Below, piece by piece: positions 52,189 through 61,415 of a stretch of DNA of 64,000 nucleotides. A program made the translations under genes and the position numbers. This DNA comes from an uncultured Clostridia bacterium (lineage in GTDB: Bacteria; Bacillota; Clostridia; Lachnospirales; CAG-274), in the NCBI GenBank assembly GCA_947630725.1, contig CANRIS010000003.1, forward strand, positions 124,001 to 188,000. The letters run 5' to 3'. Each line of letters begins with the position of its first letter. Position 1 is the stretch's first letter. Below the pieces are notes generated by a model that saw nothing but the letters and a program-made list of their open reading frames with translations, searched no databases and was not told where the DNA came from.

Positions 52189-52776
52189 TCATTCAAGCAT
52201 TCCTTTTGTAGAAAGTGTACCCTCTATTCTGGGGTCAATCTGCGCAGCCATATCGAGCGCCCTGCCGAAAGCCTTGAATATACCCTCGGCTATGTGGTGA
52301 TTGTTTTTGCCGTACAGCACCTTTATGTGGAGATTCATACCGCAGTTGGAGCTTAAAGCCCTGAAAAACTCCTCCACCATTTCGGTATCGAACATTCCGA
52401 GCGCAGGCACGGTAAAGTCTGCGTCAAACACAAGCACGCTGCGCCCCGAAAGGTCTATGCTGCAAAGCACAAGGGTTTCGTCCATAGGTATAATACTGCT
52501 GCCATAGCGCTTTATGCCGACCTTGTCGCCCAAAGCCTCGCCTATGCCCTTTCCCAGAACTATGCCCACATCTTCAACCGTATGGTGGCAGTCAACGTCC
52601 AGATCGCCGTCACAGCTTAAGTCGATGTCAAAAAAGCCGTGCCTTGCTATATGCGTCAGCATATGGTCAAAAAATCCAATCCCCGTATCAATGTTGGAAA
52701 CGCCGCTGCCGTCAATATCGAGGTTAAGACATATCTTGGTTTCGTATGTGTTTCTGCTGATATTTGCCGTACGCAT
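52189..52776 (-). CDS. hisB: Imidazoleglycerol-phosphate dehydratase
   Basis: Dehydratase only, 195 residues: no histidinol-phosphatase domain. Metal-binding histidines are in FFDHMLTHIARHG, CHHTVEDVG and GKNNHHIAEG, the usual pattern of manganese HisB. It overlaps hisH at the stop and lies 28 bases after hisD. Confidence 0.96.
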   Translation of the reverse strand: MRTANISRNTYETKICLNLDIDGSGVSNIDTGIGFFDHMLTHIARHGFFDIDLSCDGDLDVDCHHTVEDVGIVLGKGIGEALGDKVGIKRYGSSIIPMDETLVLCSIDLSGRSVLVFDADFTVPALGMFDTEMVEEFFRALSSNCGMNLHIKVLYGKNNHHIAEGIFKAFGRALDMAAQIDPRIEGTLSTKGMLE

Positions 52777-52804
52777 TTTTCGCCCTCCCTACTAAGCCAA
52801 AAAA

Positions 52805-54106
52805 TCATTTTCCGCCTTTTTTAAGCCTTACTCTTACCGAATTGGCGTGCCCCGTAAGCCCCTCCGCATCGGCGAATTTTATAATATCCTCTCCCAGAGC
52901 CTTAAGAGCCTCCTCGGAGAATGAAATGAGACTTGATTTCTTTATATAGTCGTCTACCGACAGAGGAGAAAAGAACCTTGCCGTCCCTCCCGTAGGCAGA
53001 ACGTGGTTAGGCCCCGCCATATAGTCGCCCAACGGTTCGGGACTGTAGTGTCCCAGAAATATTGCTCCTGCATTTTTGACATATCTGAGAGCGCCGAAGG
53101 GATCCTTCACCGAAAGCTCAAGATGTTCGGGAGCTATCCTGTTTGACAGTCCGCAGGCGTCCGCCAGAGTCGAGGCAGTCACAATAGCTCCGTAGTTTTC
53201 AAGGGATTTTATTATAATGTCCTTTCGTGAAAGCTTTTGCGCCTGTATATATATCTCTTTGTTTACAGCCTCGGCAAGCTCGGGACTTGTGGTGATAAGC
53301 ACCGCAGACGCCATCTCGTCATGCTCCGCCTGCGAAATAAGGTCAGCCGAAACATATACGGGGTCAGCGCTTTCGTCCGCAATAACAAGTATCTCGCTGG
53401 GCCCTGCCACAGAGTCTATATCCACAAAGCCATAAACGCTTCTCTTTGCAAGGGCGACAAAAATGTTTCCCGGGCCGACTATCTTATCCACCGCAGGTAT
53501 GGAGTCCGTGCCGAAAGCCATCGCTCCTATGGCCTGAGCGCCCCCTGCCTTATATATGCTGTCGGCTCCCGCTATGTCAGCCGCAACAAGCGTAGTAGGC
53601 GAAATTTTTCCGTCCCTGCCGGCAGGCGTAGTCATTATGACGGAGCCTACCCCTGCCACCTTTGCAGGTACTATGTTCATAAGCACGCTGGAAGGATAGG
53701 CGGCTTTTCCTCCGGGGACATACACGCCCACCCTTTCGAGGGGTCTTATAAGCTGACCGAGCATTTCGCCTTTTTCATCGGGCTCCAGCCAACTGTTTAT
53801 TTTCTGCTTTCTGTGAAAGTCGGCTATTCTTTCGGCGGCTTTTTTCATAACTCTCACAAGATCGCCGTCAACGGAAGCATAGGCCTCTTCTATTTCTTCT
53901 TTCTTCACTTTTAAGCCGACCTTTTTGGGGTCAAAGCCGTCAAATTTTTCTGTATATTTAAACAGAGCCTCATCGCCCTTTTCTCTGATATTTTTAAGAA
54001 TATCGTCCACAACGGACTGCAGTCTGCGCTCATCGGCGTTTTTTCTGCCAAGGAGCTTTGAGGCTATAATATCTGCGCTTTCTTTGTTATATTTCAAAAT
54101 TTCCAT
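52805..54106 (-). CDS. hisD: Histidinol dehydrogenase
   Basis: Last two steps of the pathway: oxidises L-histidinol to L-histidine with two NAD+. 433 residues. GPNHVLPTGGTARF is the late family signature, and SQAEHDEMASAV holds the zinc ligands. Gap of 7 bases after hisG. Confidence 0.96.
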   Translation of the reverse strand: MEILKYNKESADIIASKLLGRKNADERRLQSVVDDILKNIREKGDEALFKYTEKFDGFDPKKVGLKVKKEEIEEAYASVDGDLVRVMKKAAERIADFHRKQKINSWLEPDEKGEMLGQLIRPLERVGVYVPGGKAAYPSSVLMNIVPAKVAGVGSVIMTTPAGRDGKISPTTLVAADIAGADSIYKAGGAQAIGAMAFGTDSIPAVDKIVGPGNIFVALAKRSVYGFVDIDSVAGPSEILVIADESADPVYVSADLISQAEHDEMASAVLITTSPELAEAVNKEIYIQAQKLSRKDIIIKSLENYGAIVTASTLADACGLSNRIAPEHLELSVKDPFGALRYVKNAGAIFLGHYSPEPLGDYMAGPNHVLPTGGTARFFSPLSVDDYIKKSSLISFSEEALKALGEDIIKFADAEGLTGHANSVRVRLKKGGK

Positions 54107-54113
54107 AATATTT

Positions 54114-54767
54114 TCACCTATTCTGATCGTCGGAGGAACATAATTCCTTAAGTCCTCTTATTATTTCGGATATTCTGTCGTATTTAAGCTTCATACTCAC
54201 CCTGTTGACCGCAAGTCTTGCCGAAAGAGGACAGACCTCCTCCAAAACCTTAAGGCCGTTGGCCTCCAATGTAGAGCCTGTCTCGACTATATCTAAAATA
54301 ACGTCCGACAGCCCCACAACGGGCGCAAGCTCAACGGAGCCGTTCAGCTTTATCAGCTCCACAGTCTGCCGTTTTTTGTTGAAATAATAGTCCTTAGCCA
54401 CATTGAGATATTTTGTGGCGACTCTCAGATCGTTTGAGTTGAGCCTGTCCGTCACCTCGTCCGCCCTGCCTGCAACCGCAAAGCGGCATTTTCCGAATTT
54501 GAGATCCATTACCTGATACAGGTTTCTGTGTTCCTCCAAAAGAGTATCCCTGCCCACAATGCCTATGTCGGCGGCTCCATACTCCACATATGTAGGCACG
54601 TCCTGTGCCTTTGCCAGAAAAAAACGGCACTTTATATCTTCGTTTGTAAACAGCAGCTTTCGGCTGTCCTCTTTCATTTCGTCACAGCCTATGCCTATTT
54701 CCTCAAGAAGCTCCATAGCCTTTTCAGCCAACCGCCCCTTTGCAAGAGCAAAGGTCAAATATTCCAT
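54114..54767 (-). CDS. hisG: ATP phosphoribosyltransferase, short form
   Basis: First step of the pathway, 217 residues. This is the short HisG lacking the C-terminal regulatory domain and needing HisZ, which is encoded just upstream. EYGAADIGIVGRDTL and DVILDIVETGSTLEANGL are the family's phosphoribosyl and ATP-site regions. Confidence 0.95.
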   Translation of the reverse strand: MEYLTFALAKGRLAEKAMELLEEIGIGCDEMKEDSRKLLFTNEDIKCRFFLAKAQDVPTYVEYGAADIGIVGRDTLLEEHRNLYQVMDLKFGKCRFAVAGRADEVTDRLNSNDLRVATKYLNVAKDYYFNKKRQTVELIKLNGSVELAPVVGLSDVILDIVETGSTLEANGLKVLEEVCPLSARLAVNRVSMKLKYDRISEIIRGLKELCSSDDQNR

Positions 54768-54769
54768 AC

Positions 54770-56023
54770 CTATTCCTCCGATACCGCAAGCTCCGAGACC
54801 TTCATACTGACCTCCTGATCCTCGGCTATGTTGAATATCCTTACATTTTCGCTGTCCGAAAAATAAAGTACGCCTCCAAAGCCCTTTTCGGCCGCATATT
54901 CAAGTCCCCTGTCAAGCTCTCCATAATAGTTTTCTATATTCATACCGCTTTTTCGCAGCTTTATTCCCGTTTTTACGGCGCAGCTCTTTCCCTCCGCCGT
55001 ATATATAAGGAGAGTATCGGCTTTTTTGTTTTTAAAGCTTATATTGTTTGTTTCAAGCACAGGTATAAGCTCGTCTATTTTAAGCACAAAGCCCACAGCG
55101 GGAAAATCGCTCTCAAAGCACTCCGACAGTCTGTCATATCTGCCTCCGCTGAGTATTGAATAACCCGTGCCCGAGGCATAGCCTCTGAAAATTATGCCTG
55201 TATAATAGTCGAGCTGAGGCACTATGCCAAGATCGAAGCAGATGTATTTTTCAAAGCCGCATTCCTTAAGATAGTCGTATATTTTCTGCATATTTTCGAG
55301 AGCGTCAAGGGATCTTTTGTTTTTGAATATATCCTTTGCCTTGTCGAGAACGTCCTCTCCTCCGAGATAAAGAGGAAGATTCTGCAAAAAGTATCTTTTC
55401 TTCTCTTCCAGATGAAAGCCCTCGGTTATTTCGGTCACCTTTATATAGTCCTTGTCTATAATGGCGTCCTTTATTGAAAGCGCAGCCTCTCCGCTTATAC
55501 CTGCCTCTTCAAGAGCGCCTTCAAGAAAGTCTGCGTGTCCTATGTCTATCTTAAAGCTCTTAAGCCCTAAATTGAGCAGCGAAACGGCTGCGCATATTAT
55601 TACCTCGCAGTCGCCCTCAACGCCCGATTCTCCCATAAGCTCTATGCCGCAGTGGGTCATCTCGCGCATTTTTCCCTGATTTTTTTCATTATATCTGAAC
55701 ATATTTTCGACATAATAAAACCTTAAGGGAAGATCGCCTTCTGAATATTCTCCTGCCGCCATACGGCATATGGCGGGGGTCATATCGGAGCGAAGCACGA
55801 GAATATCGCCCTCACGGGACAGGAACCTGTATTTTTCGGGGCCCGGCACAGAGCCTGTGTCCGAAAAAACCTCCGAATATTCAAGGGTGGGAGTGCTTAC
55901 TCTTTTGTAGCCCCAGCTTAGAAACGTCCTCTCGGTTATTTTCTCCACATTTCTCTTATAAGCGAACTCATCGGGCAGAAAATCCTTAACTCCCTCGGGA
56001 GTATGGAGTCTTTTGTTGATCAT
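54770..56023 (-). CDS. hisZ: ATP phosphoribosyltransferase regulatory subunit
   Basis: HisRS-like paralogue that acts as the regulatory subunit of the short HisG, 417 residues. Class II synthetase-like core: LPDEFAYKRNVE, LRSDMTPAICRMAA and RFYYVENMFRYNEKN. Residues of true histidyl-tRNA synthetase activity and a typical anticodon domain are reduced. It is first in the operon, behind a consensus promoter, and 2 bases before hisG. Confidence 0.93.
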   Translation of the reverse strand: MINKRLHTPEGVKDFLPDEFAYKRNVEKITERTFLSWGYKRVSTPTLEYSEVFSDTGSVPGPEKYRFLSREGDILVLRSDMTPAICRMAAGEYSEGDLPLRFYYVENMFRYNEKNQGKMREMTHCGIELMGESGVEGDCEVIICAAVSLLNLGLKSFKIDIGHADFLEGALEEAGISGEAALSIKDAIIDKDYIKVTEITEGFHLEEKKRYFLQNLPLYLGGEDVLDKAKDIFKNKRSLDALENMQKIYDYLKECGFEKYICFDLGIVPQLDYYTGIIFRGYASGTGYSILSGGRYDRLSECFESDFPAVGFVLKIDELIPVLETNNISFKNKKADTLLIYTAEGKSCAVKTGIKLRKSGMNIENYYGELDRGLEYAAEKGFGGVLYFSDSENVRIFNIAEDQEVSMKVSELAVSEE

Positions 56024-56081
56024 AGCTTTTCTCCTTGCTTTCCTTGTGCTTTTTCGTAGTAAAGCGGTAAATCGTTAAACT

Positions 56082-56110
56082 ATTATATAATCAAACGGCA
56101 GTTTTGTCAA
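56082..56110 (-). promoter_or_regulatory. Consensus sigma-A promoter of the his operon
   Basis: Perfect TTGACA, 17 bases, TATAAT on the minus strand. The leader between it and the hisZ ATG is about 58 bases, too short for a T-box, so no His-specific leader control is visible. Confidence 0.9.
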
Positions 56111-56120
56111 TCGTATAGTT

Positions 56121-56789
56121 TTATGCCGTCAGAAAACAGTTGCAAACCCCCAGCAGAATTATGTGCAGAGGATAGAATATATAAAACAGTCCCCCCATGT
56201 TCTTTCCCTTTTCTCCGTTGTATAAAAGTATCGGTATAAAGCTTATACAACTGAAAAAGCAGTAGAACGTGTATATATTGACGGGGTATGCGTACCTCCC
56301 CATTTTTGCCGCAAACATAAGTATCGTAAAGAGAGCGGTCTGCCATTTTTTTCTTATATAATAAAATCCCACAATAAGAAATACTCCGTACAGGCCATAG
56401 TCAAGCCCTAAGATACCTCCTATGACGACAACGCATATCGCAAGAACAAGTCTCAGATAAAGGTCATCGGTTTTTGTAAGGAAGTATATTAGAAGCGCCC
56501 CCGTAAAAAGCGTAAAGACGACATTCATATCCAAAAAATAGTTAACGCCGCCGCCTTCAAAAAACAAGTCGTAGGGTATCTCGGAAACGACAGCAAGAAC
56601 GCCCAGTCTGACAAGATATTTTTCAAAGGAGCTTGTCCGTCTGCACCCTTCGGCAATAAAGAACGCAAAAACGGTGAACGAAAACCGCCCCACAACTCTG
56701 AACCATATGGGAGCATCGGGAAACATAGCGCCCATATGGTCGATCGTCATACAAACTAAAGCAAACATTTTTATGGCAAAAGCGCTCAT
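56121..56789 (-). CDS. TraX family membrane protein
   Basis: 222 residues with about seven hydrophobic segments. The opening KMFALVCMTIDHMGAMFPDAPIWFRVVGRFSF (seen as CMTIDHMGAMF and RVVGRFSF) and VSEIPYDLFF are features of the TraX family, membrane proteins related to plasmid F-pilin N-acetylation but common on Firmicute chromosomes with unknown substrates. GGGGGA precedes the ATG. It is downstream of mfd on the same strand, with a 76-base gap. Confidence 0.85.
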   Translation of the reverse strand: MSAFAIKMFALVCMTIDHMGAMFPDAPIWFRVVGRFSFTVFAFFIAEGCRRTSSFEKYLVRLGVLAVVSEIPYDLFFEGGGVNYFLDMNVVFTLFTGALLIYFLTKTDDLYLRLVLAICVVVIGGILGLDYGLYGVFLIVGFYYIRKKWQTALFTILMFAAKMGRYAYPVNIYTFYCFFSCISFIPILLYNGEKGKNMGGLFYIFYPLHIILLGVCNCFLTA

Positions 56790-56865
56790 TTATATCCCCC
56801 GATGACACAGATCACTTTAAATCATTTCAAAAATATTCCTATACAATACTATATCACCGATTCAG

Positions 56866-59800
56866 TCAAAAATCAACCCTTTGGACAGACTGTCGGCAAA
56901 TGCTGTCCAACAGCCCGCAAAGCTCCTCAATAAGGGGCGTGCCTTTCGTTTCGGTTCTGTAGGTAAGGTATGTCTCCTTGGCTGTCGTAAGCTGCAAACG
57001 CCCTCCGCTTTTCTTTATAAGCTCCAGAATAACCGTTGGGTCGGGCTTTGCTCCTTCGGCGAAGGCTATGACAATACTTTCGCCGTGTCCCGTTATGGAG
57101 GATATTTTAAGCTCCGATGCCTTTTTCTTCATCATGGCAATATCCATAAGATTTGTGACGGCCTGCGGAAAATCGCCGAATCTGTCAACAAGCTCGTCCG
57201 CCGTGTCATTGTAGTCGTCCCTGTCGTTTATGCAGGCTATTTTTTTATATATTTCAAGCCTTTGCGCCTCGTCCTCTATATAGTCACCCGGTATATAGGC
57301 GTTTATGCTTATGTCTATCTGAGTTTCGGCTGTTTCTTCGTTTTTCTCTCCCTTAAGCTCCTTTACGGCGTTGTCAAGAATGCGGCAGTACATATCATAG
57401 CCTATTCTGTCCATATGTCCGTGCTGATTTGCTCCGAGAAGATCCCCCGCTCCCCTTATTTCCAGATCCCTGAGAGCGATCTTGAAGCCTGAGCCGAACT
57501 GAGTAAACTCTTTTATGGTTTTCAGCCTTTTTTCGGACACCTCGTTGGGAATGCTGTTTTTTCTGTACATAAGGTAGCAGTATGCCTGACGGTTTGTCCT
57601 GCCTACTCTTCCTCTGAGCTGATAGAGCTGACTAAGACCCATATAGTCGGCATTTTCTATTATAATGGTATTTACGTTCTGTATGTCCATACCCGTTTCT
57701 ATGATAGTGGTGCAGACTAACATATCTATTTCTCTTTCAAGAAAGCTGTTAAGCACGTTTTCAAGCTCTCTTTCCTTCATCTGTCCGTGGCCGACACCGA
57801 TTTTTGCCTCGGGTATAAGCTCCCTCAGTTTTATTGCGGTTTCGTCTATATTCTGCACCCTGTTGTGAAGATAATAGACCTGTCCTCCCCTCGAAAGCTC
57901 CCTCATAACTGCCGTTCTGACTGCGCTTTCGTTATACTCCATAACATATGTCTGCACAGGCAGTCTGTCCTCGGGGGGCTCGTTCAGAACGCTCATATCC
58001 CTTATACCGCTGAGGCTCATATGAAGGGTCCTCGGTATGGGAGTGGCGCTCAGCGTAAGTACGTCCACGTCCTCGGTCAGAGTCTTTAGCTTTTCCTTAT
58101 GACCCACGCCGAACCGCTGCTCCTCATCCACAATCACAAGACCGAGATCCTTGAACTCTATATCCTTAGACAGCAGCCTATGGGTGCCTACCACAAGATC
58201 TATTCCCCCCGACTTAAGCTCCTTTATTATCTGCTTTTGCTGAAGGGGAGTCCTGAAGCGTGAAAGCATTTCCGCTCTTATGGGATAGGACGAGAATCTC
58301 TCCTTTATATTCATATAATGCTGATTGGCAAGAATGGTGGTGGGGACGAGAAAAGCCACCTGTCTGCTGTCGTTTATGGCCTTGAAAGCAGCTCTCAGAG
58401 CCACCTCGGTCTTTCCGTAGCCAACGTCTCCGCAGATAAGGCGATCCATAATTTTTCCCGATTCCATATCCCTTTTTATGTCTGCCACGGCCTCAAGCTG
58501 ATCCTCAGTCTCCTCATACGGAAACGATTCTTCAAACTCGCTCTGCCACACCGTGTCGGGAGAATATTTATAGCCCTTTTTGATCTGTCTCTTTCCGTAA
58601 AGCTTCACAAGGTCAAAGGCAAGCTCCTTTACGGCTGTTCGGGCTTTGGCCTTTGTTCTTGACCACGAAACCCCTCCGAGGCTGTTTATCTTCACCTTTT
58701 CTGCCTCGGCACCGATGTATTTCTGAACGAGATCCATCTGGTTTACACAGACATAGAGCTTTCCTCCGTTCGCATATTCCAGACAGAGATAATCCTTCAG
58801 AAATCCGTCCGATTCTATCTGCTCTATACCTCTGTATACTCCTATGCCGTGATTTTCGTGTACCACATAGTCTCCCGGCACAAGGTCAGAATATCCCGAA
58901 AGTCTCACGGCATCCTTTGAGGATCTTTTTCTTTTCTTTTGTTTTTTGCCTGTGTTTCCGCTTTCGTTCAGCAGGACAAAGCGTCCCTCCCGAAATTCAA
59001 ATGACGGGAGAACGCCCCTTGAAATGCTTACGATGCCCTCATCGGGAGCCTTGTTTTTGCATATGCTTATGCCCTCGTCCACGAGAATTTCGGCTATGCT
59101 TTCGCATTTGCGTGTAGATGAGGCAAAAACCTGCACCCTGTATTTTCTTTTTAAATATTCCTTTATTGTACCGACAAGCTCCCTATAATCTCTGCCATAG
59201 CCTTTTATGACCTTTGAGCCGAAATCTATGGGGGTGCTGTCTTCTCTGTCATAAAATTCGTCAAGAAAGATCCTTCTGAACCTTTTTGACGATTCAAAAA
59301 TGCTTTTCGGATCGCATACAAGCCCTGTTTCCTTTGAAAGAGCCTCCTTTTTTTCGAGTCTGCCCACAACATTTTCGACAAATTCGTTATATATATTTTC
59401 CCAAGCGACCCTGATGTGATTTTCTTCGCTGAAAAAAACTATAGTATCCTTGTCTATATAGTCAAAAAAATCAGCCGTATCGTCATAAAAATAATCTATA
59501 TATTTTTCTATGCCCCCGAAGCTTTTTTCTGCTCTCAGCCTGTCTGCCAGAGCCTTGTTTTCGGCTTCTATTGCCTTTGCAGCTTTTTTAAGCTCCTTTT
59601 CGCCGAACACAAGCTCTCTGAACGGATATACATATATGTCCTTTATTTGTCCCACCGATCTTTGGGAGTATGCGTCTATGATCCTTATGGTGTCAATTTC
59701 GTCTCCCCAAAGCTCTATTCTGACAGGCGAATTGTTGTTGGGAGAGAAGATGTCTATTATTCCGCCTCTTATCGAAAACTGTCCTGCGCCCTCTACCTGA

Positions 59801-60288
59801 GAGCTTCTTTCGTATCCCATATAGACAAGCTGCATAGAAAGAGCCTTCGGATCGATCTCTTCTCCCTCGGCAAGCCTTATTATGCTTTTTTTGAGAATTT
59901 CGGGCTGCACGAGCTTGTCAAGGAGAGCCTCGGCGGATGCCACGACAATATCGGCCTTTCCGTTGAAAAGCGCATCTATGACGGCGAACCTTTTTTTCGT
60001 TATGTCCGAGGATCTTATGTCCTGCGAATAAAACAATATGTCCTTTCCCGGATAATAGCATACATTTTCGCACGCAAAAGAAAGGCAATGCGCAAACTGC
60101 CTTGCCTTGATCTCATCTTCGCAAATTATAAGCCCCTTTTTTTCAAGCTTTTTGCACAGCTCGGAGACTATGAGGCATTTAAGCCCCGGAGCCGTACCTG
60201 TGGTATAGCTGTCCCCCTGCTGCGTCATAAGCCTGCAAAAGCCCTCCGAGCCGTTAAAAAAATCCTTATTCTCCATCTTCTCCATCAT
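56866..60288 (-). CDS. mfd: Transcription-repair coupling factor
   Basis: Mfd removes stalled RNA polymerase and recruits nucleotide excision repair, about 1140 residues. UvrB-like N-terminal domain 1 is followed by the RNAP-interacting region (DYVVHENHGIGVYRGIEQ) and a RecG-like helicase: Walker A CGDVGYGKTEVALRAAF (about 615), DEEQRFGVGHKEKLK (about 720), SATPIPRTLHMSLSGIRD and RGRVGRTNRQAYCYLM. The TRCF C-terminal domain ends the protein. The start is ambiguous: an ATG at 60288, another three bases further in, and one at 60276 all overlap the pth end, and none has a strong ribosome site. Translation is likely coupled to pth. Confidence 0.96.
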   Translation of the reverse strand: MMEKMENKDFFNGSEGFCRLMTQQGDSYTTGTAPGLKCLIVSELCKKLEKKGLIICEDEIKARQFAHCLSFACENVCYYPGKDILFYSQDIRSSDITKKRFAVIDALFNGKADIVVASAEALLDKLVQPEILKKSIIRLAEGEEIDPKALSMQLVYMGYERSSQVEGAGQFSIRGGIIDIFSPNNNSPVRIELWGDEIDTIRIIDAYSQRSVGQIKDIYVYPFRELVFGEKELKKAAKAIEAENKALADRLRAEKSFGGIEKYIDYFYDDTADFFDYIDKDTIVFFSEENHIRVAWENIYNEFVENVVGRLEKKEALSKETGLVCDPKSIFESSKRFRRIFLDEFYDREDSTPIDFGSKVIKGYGRDYRELVGTIKEYLKRKYRVQVFASSTRKCESIAEILVDEGISICKNKAPDEGIVSISRGVLPSFEFREGRFVLLNESGNTGKKQKKRKRSSKDAVRLSGYSDLVPGDYVVHENHGIGVYRGIEQIESDGFLKDYLCLEYANGGKLYVCVNQMDLVQKYIGAEAEKVKINSLGGVSWSRTKAKARTAVKELAFDLVKLYGKRQIKKGYKYSPDTVWQSEFEESFPYEETEDQLEAVADIKRDMESGKIMDRLICGDVGYGKTEVALRAAFKAINDSRQVAFLVPTTILANQHYMNIKERFSSYPIRAEMLSRFRTPLQQKQIIKELKSGGIDLVVGTHRLLSKDIEFKDLGLVIVDEEQRFGVGHKEKLKTLTEDVDVLTLSATPIPRTLHMSLSGIRDMSVLNEPPEDRLPVQTYVMEYNESAVRTAVMRELSRGGQVYYLHNRVQNIDETAIKLRELIPEAKIGVGHGQMKERELENVLNSFLEREIDMLVCTTIIETGMDIQNVNTIIIENADYMGLSQLYQLRGRVGRTNRQAYCYLMYRKNSIPNEVSEKRLKTIKEFTQFGSGFKIALRDLEIRGAGDLLGANQHGHMDRIGYDMYCRILDNAVKELKGEKNEETAETQIDISINAYIPGDYIEDEAQRLEIYKKIACINDRDDYNDTADELVDRFGDFPQAVTNLMDIAMMKKKASELKISSITGHGESIVIAFAEGAKPDPTVILELIKKSGGRLQLTTAKETYLTYRTETKGTPLIEELCGLLDSICRQSVQRVDF

Positions 60289-60865
60289 TCCGAACGACCT
60301 TATTCCTCTTGTTGTATTTTGACATCGCAAGATCAATATTGCACTTAAGAATCATTCCGACAGCATCGCCTGCATCCGTCACGGCATTTATTATATCCGT
60401 TCCTTCCTCCTGCATAAATCCCGAAAGAACCCAGTCTTTGAGATCCATTCTGTCAGGTTTTTTGCCTATGCCTATTCTGACCCTCGGAAAATCGCTGCTG
60501 CCGAGCCTTTCTATTATGCTCCTGAGCCCTTTTTGTCCTCCGTCCGTACCTTTTTTTCTGATCCTTATGCTGCCTACGGGCAAATTTATATCATCGCAGC
60601 ACACAATAAGATTTTCAAGCGGCAGCTTATAAAACTCCACCGCTGCTCCGACACAGTTTCCGCTGAGGTTCATATACGTCAGAGGCTTAAGGAGCATTAC
60701 CTTTTCGCCCCCGATCATACCCTCTCCGCAAATGCCGCTGAATTTGTTTTTGTTCATATTTATATTATGATCATAACTCAGCTTGTCTATGACCTCAAAA
60801 CCTGTATTATGTCTTGTGTATTTATATTCTCTGCCGGGGTTTCCCAGTCCGACTATAATAAACAT
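60266..60865 (-). CDS. pth: Peptidyl-tRNA hydrolase
   Basis: Releases tRNA from prematurely dropped peptidyl-tRNA, 199 residues. The conserved opening FIIVGLGNPGREYKYTRHNTGF holds the catalytic histidine (seen as VGLGNPGREYKYTRHNTG). KPLTYMNLSG and CCDDINLPVGSIRIRKKG follow, with a late GSSDFPRVRIGIG. The ATG at 60865 has GAGAGG 9 bases upstream. It overlaps mfd, the usual pth-mfd pair of Firmicutes. Confidence 0.95.
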   Translation of the reverse strand: MFIIVGLGNPGREYKYTRHNTGFEVIDKLSYDHNINMNKNKFSGICGEGMIGGEKVMLLKPLTYMNLSGNCVGAAVEFYKLPLENLIVCCDDINLPVGSIRIRKKGTDGGQKGLRSIIERLGSSDFPRVRIGIGKKPDRMDLKDWVLSGFMQEEGTDIINAVTDAGDAVGMILKCNIDLAMSKYNKRNKVVRNDGEDGE

Positions 60866-60956
60866 ATTCAAGATCCTCTCCGTGTTTTAGGGCAACATAC
60901 ATTATAATCCATACAGCCGTATTTGTAAAGCCAAAGTATACTCCGACCGAAAAGAG

Positions 60957-61111
60957 GGGGCGGCGGTTTTCGCCTCGGCGCGCTCGCCTCCAAAGCCCTC
61001 GCTTCGCTCGGGCTTTGAGCCTGCCGCGCCTTTATGCGAAACCCCGGCAGCTTAGCCGCTTTGCGGCTAAGCTGCGCCTTGAAATGCCGTAGGCATTTCA
61101 AGGGCCGCCCC
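60957..61111. repeat. GC-rich multi-hairpin element with closing inverted repeat
   Basis: About 155 bases bounded by GGGGCGGC (60957-60964) and GCCGCCCC (61104-61111). Inside are a stem CAAAGCCC/GGGCTTTG, a perfect 13-bp stem GCAGCTTAGCCGC with a 3-base loop (61047-61075), and a perfect 12-bp stem CCTTGAAATGCC with a 3-base loop (61077-61103). It lies in the 523-base gap between pth and the CoA-transferase gene, is much more GC-rich than its surroundings, and has no plausible ORF. A weaker terminator-like stem (AAAGCCTGC/GCAGGCTTT) follows at 61112-61147. Confidence 0.8.
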
Positions 61112-61236
61112 AAAGCCTGCCTACCTTTAAGTTCTCCGCAGGCTTTTCGGCACCGCAGTTAAAGTCATCAAGTTTAGGCTGTAAAAAATTAAATTAGTCG
61201 ATAATGAAAAAATATCCAATAAATGTATTATAGTAA

Positions 61237-61415
61237 GCGTCGCAGACTTTAATCCGCAGGGTGAGCTTTGCCCACCCGAGGAATAAATTTCAATTTGCGA
61301 AAAAACGCAGTTTTTGGAACAAATTGAAATTTATATTCCTTTATCCAAATGAAGTCGCCGGCTTGCCCGGCACGCACATTTGGCCTCATCAAAATGCGGC
61401 TGCATTTTGATGACA
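61237..61415. repeat. 180-bp structured dispersed repeat, copy 2
   Basis: Near-identical to 35100-35279, with the same succession of hairpins. It overlaps the last 27 bases of the CoA-transferase gene, which ends inside the terminal hairpin. Confidence 0.9.

Noticed and set aside
56024..56081. A histidine T-box or attenuator before hisZ
   Set aside because: The leader is only about 58 bases, with no T-box core, no His codon run and no terminator stem.
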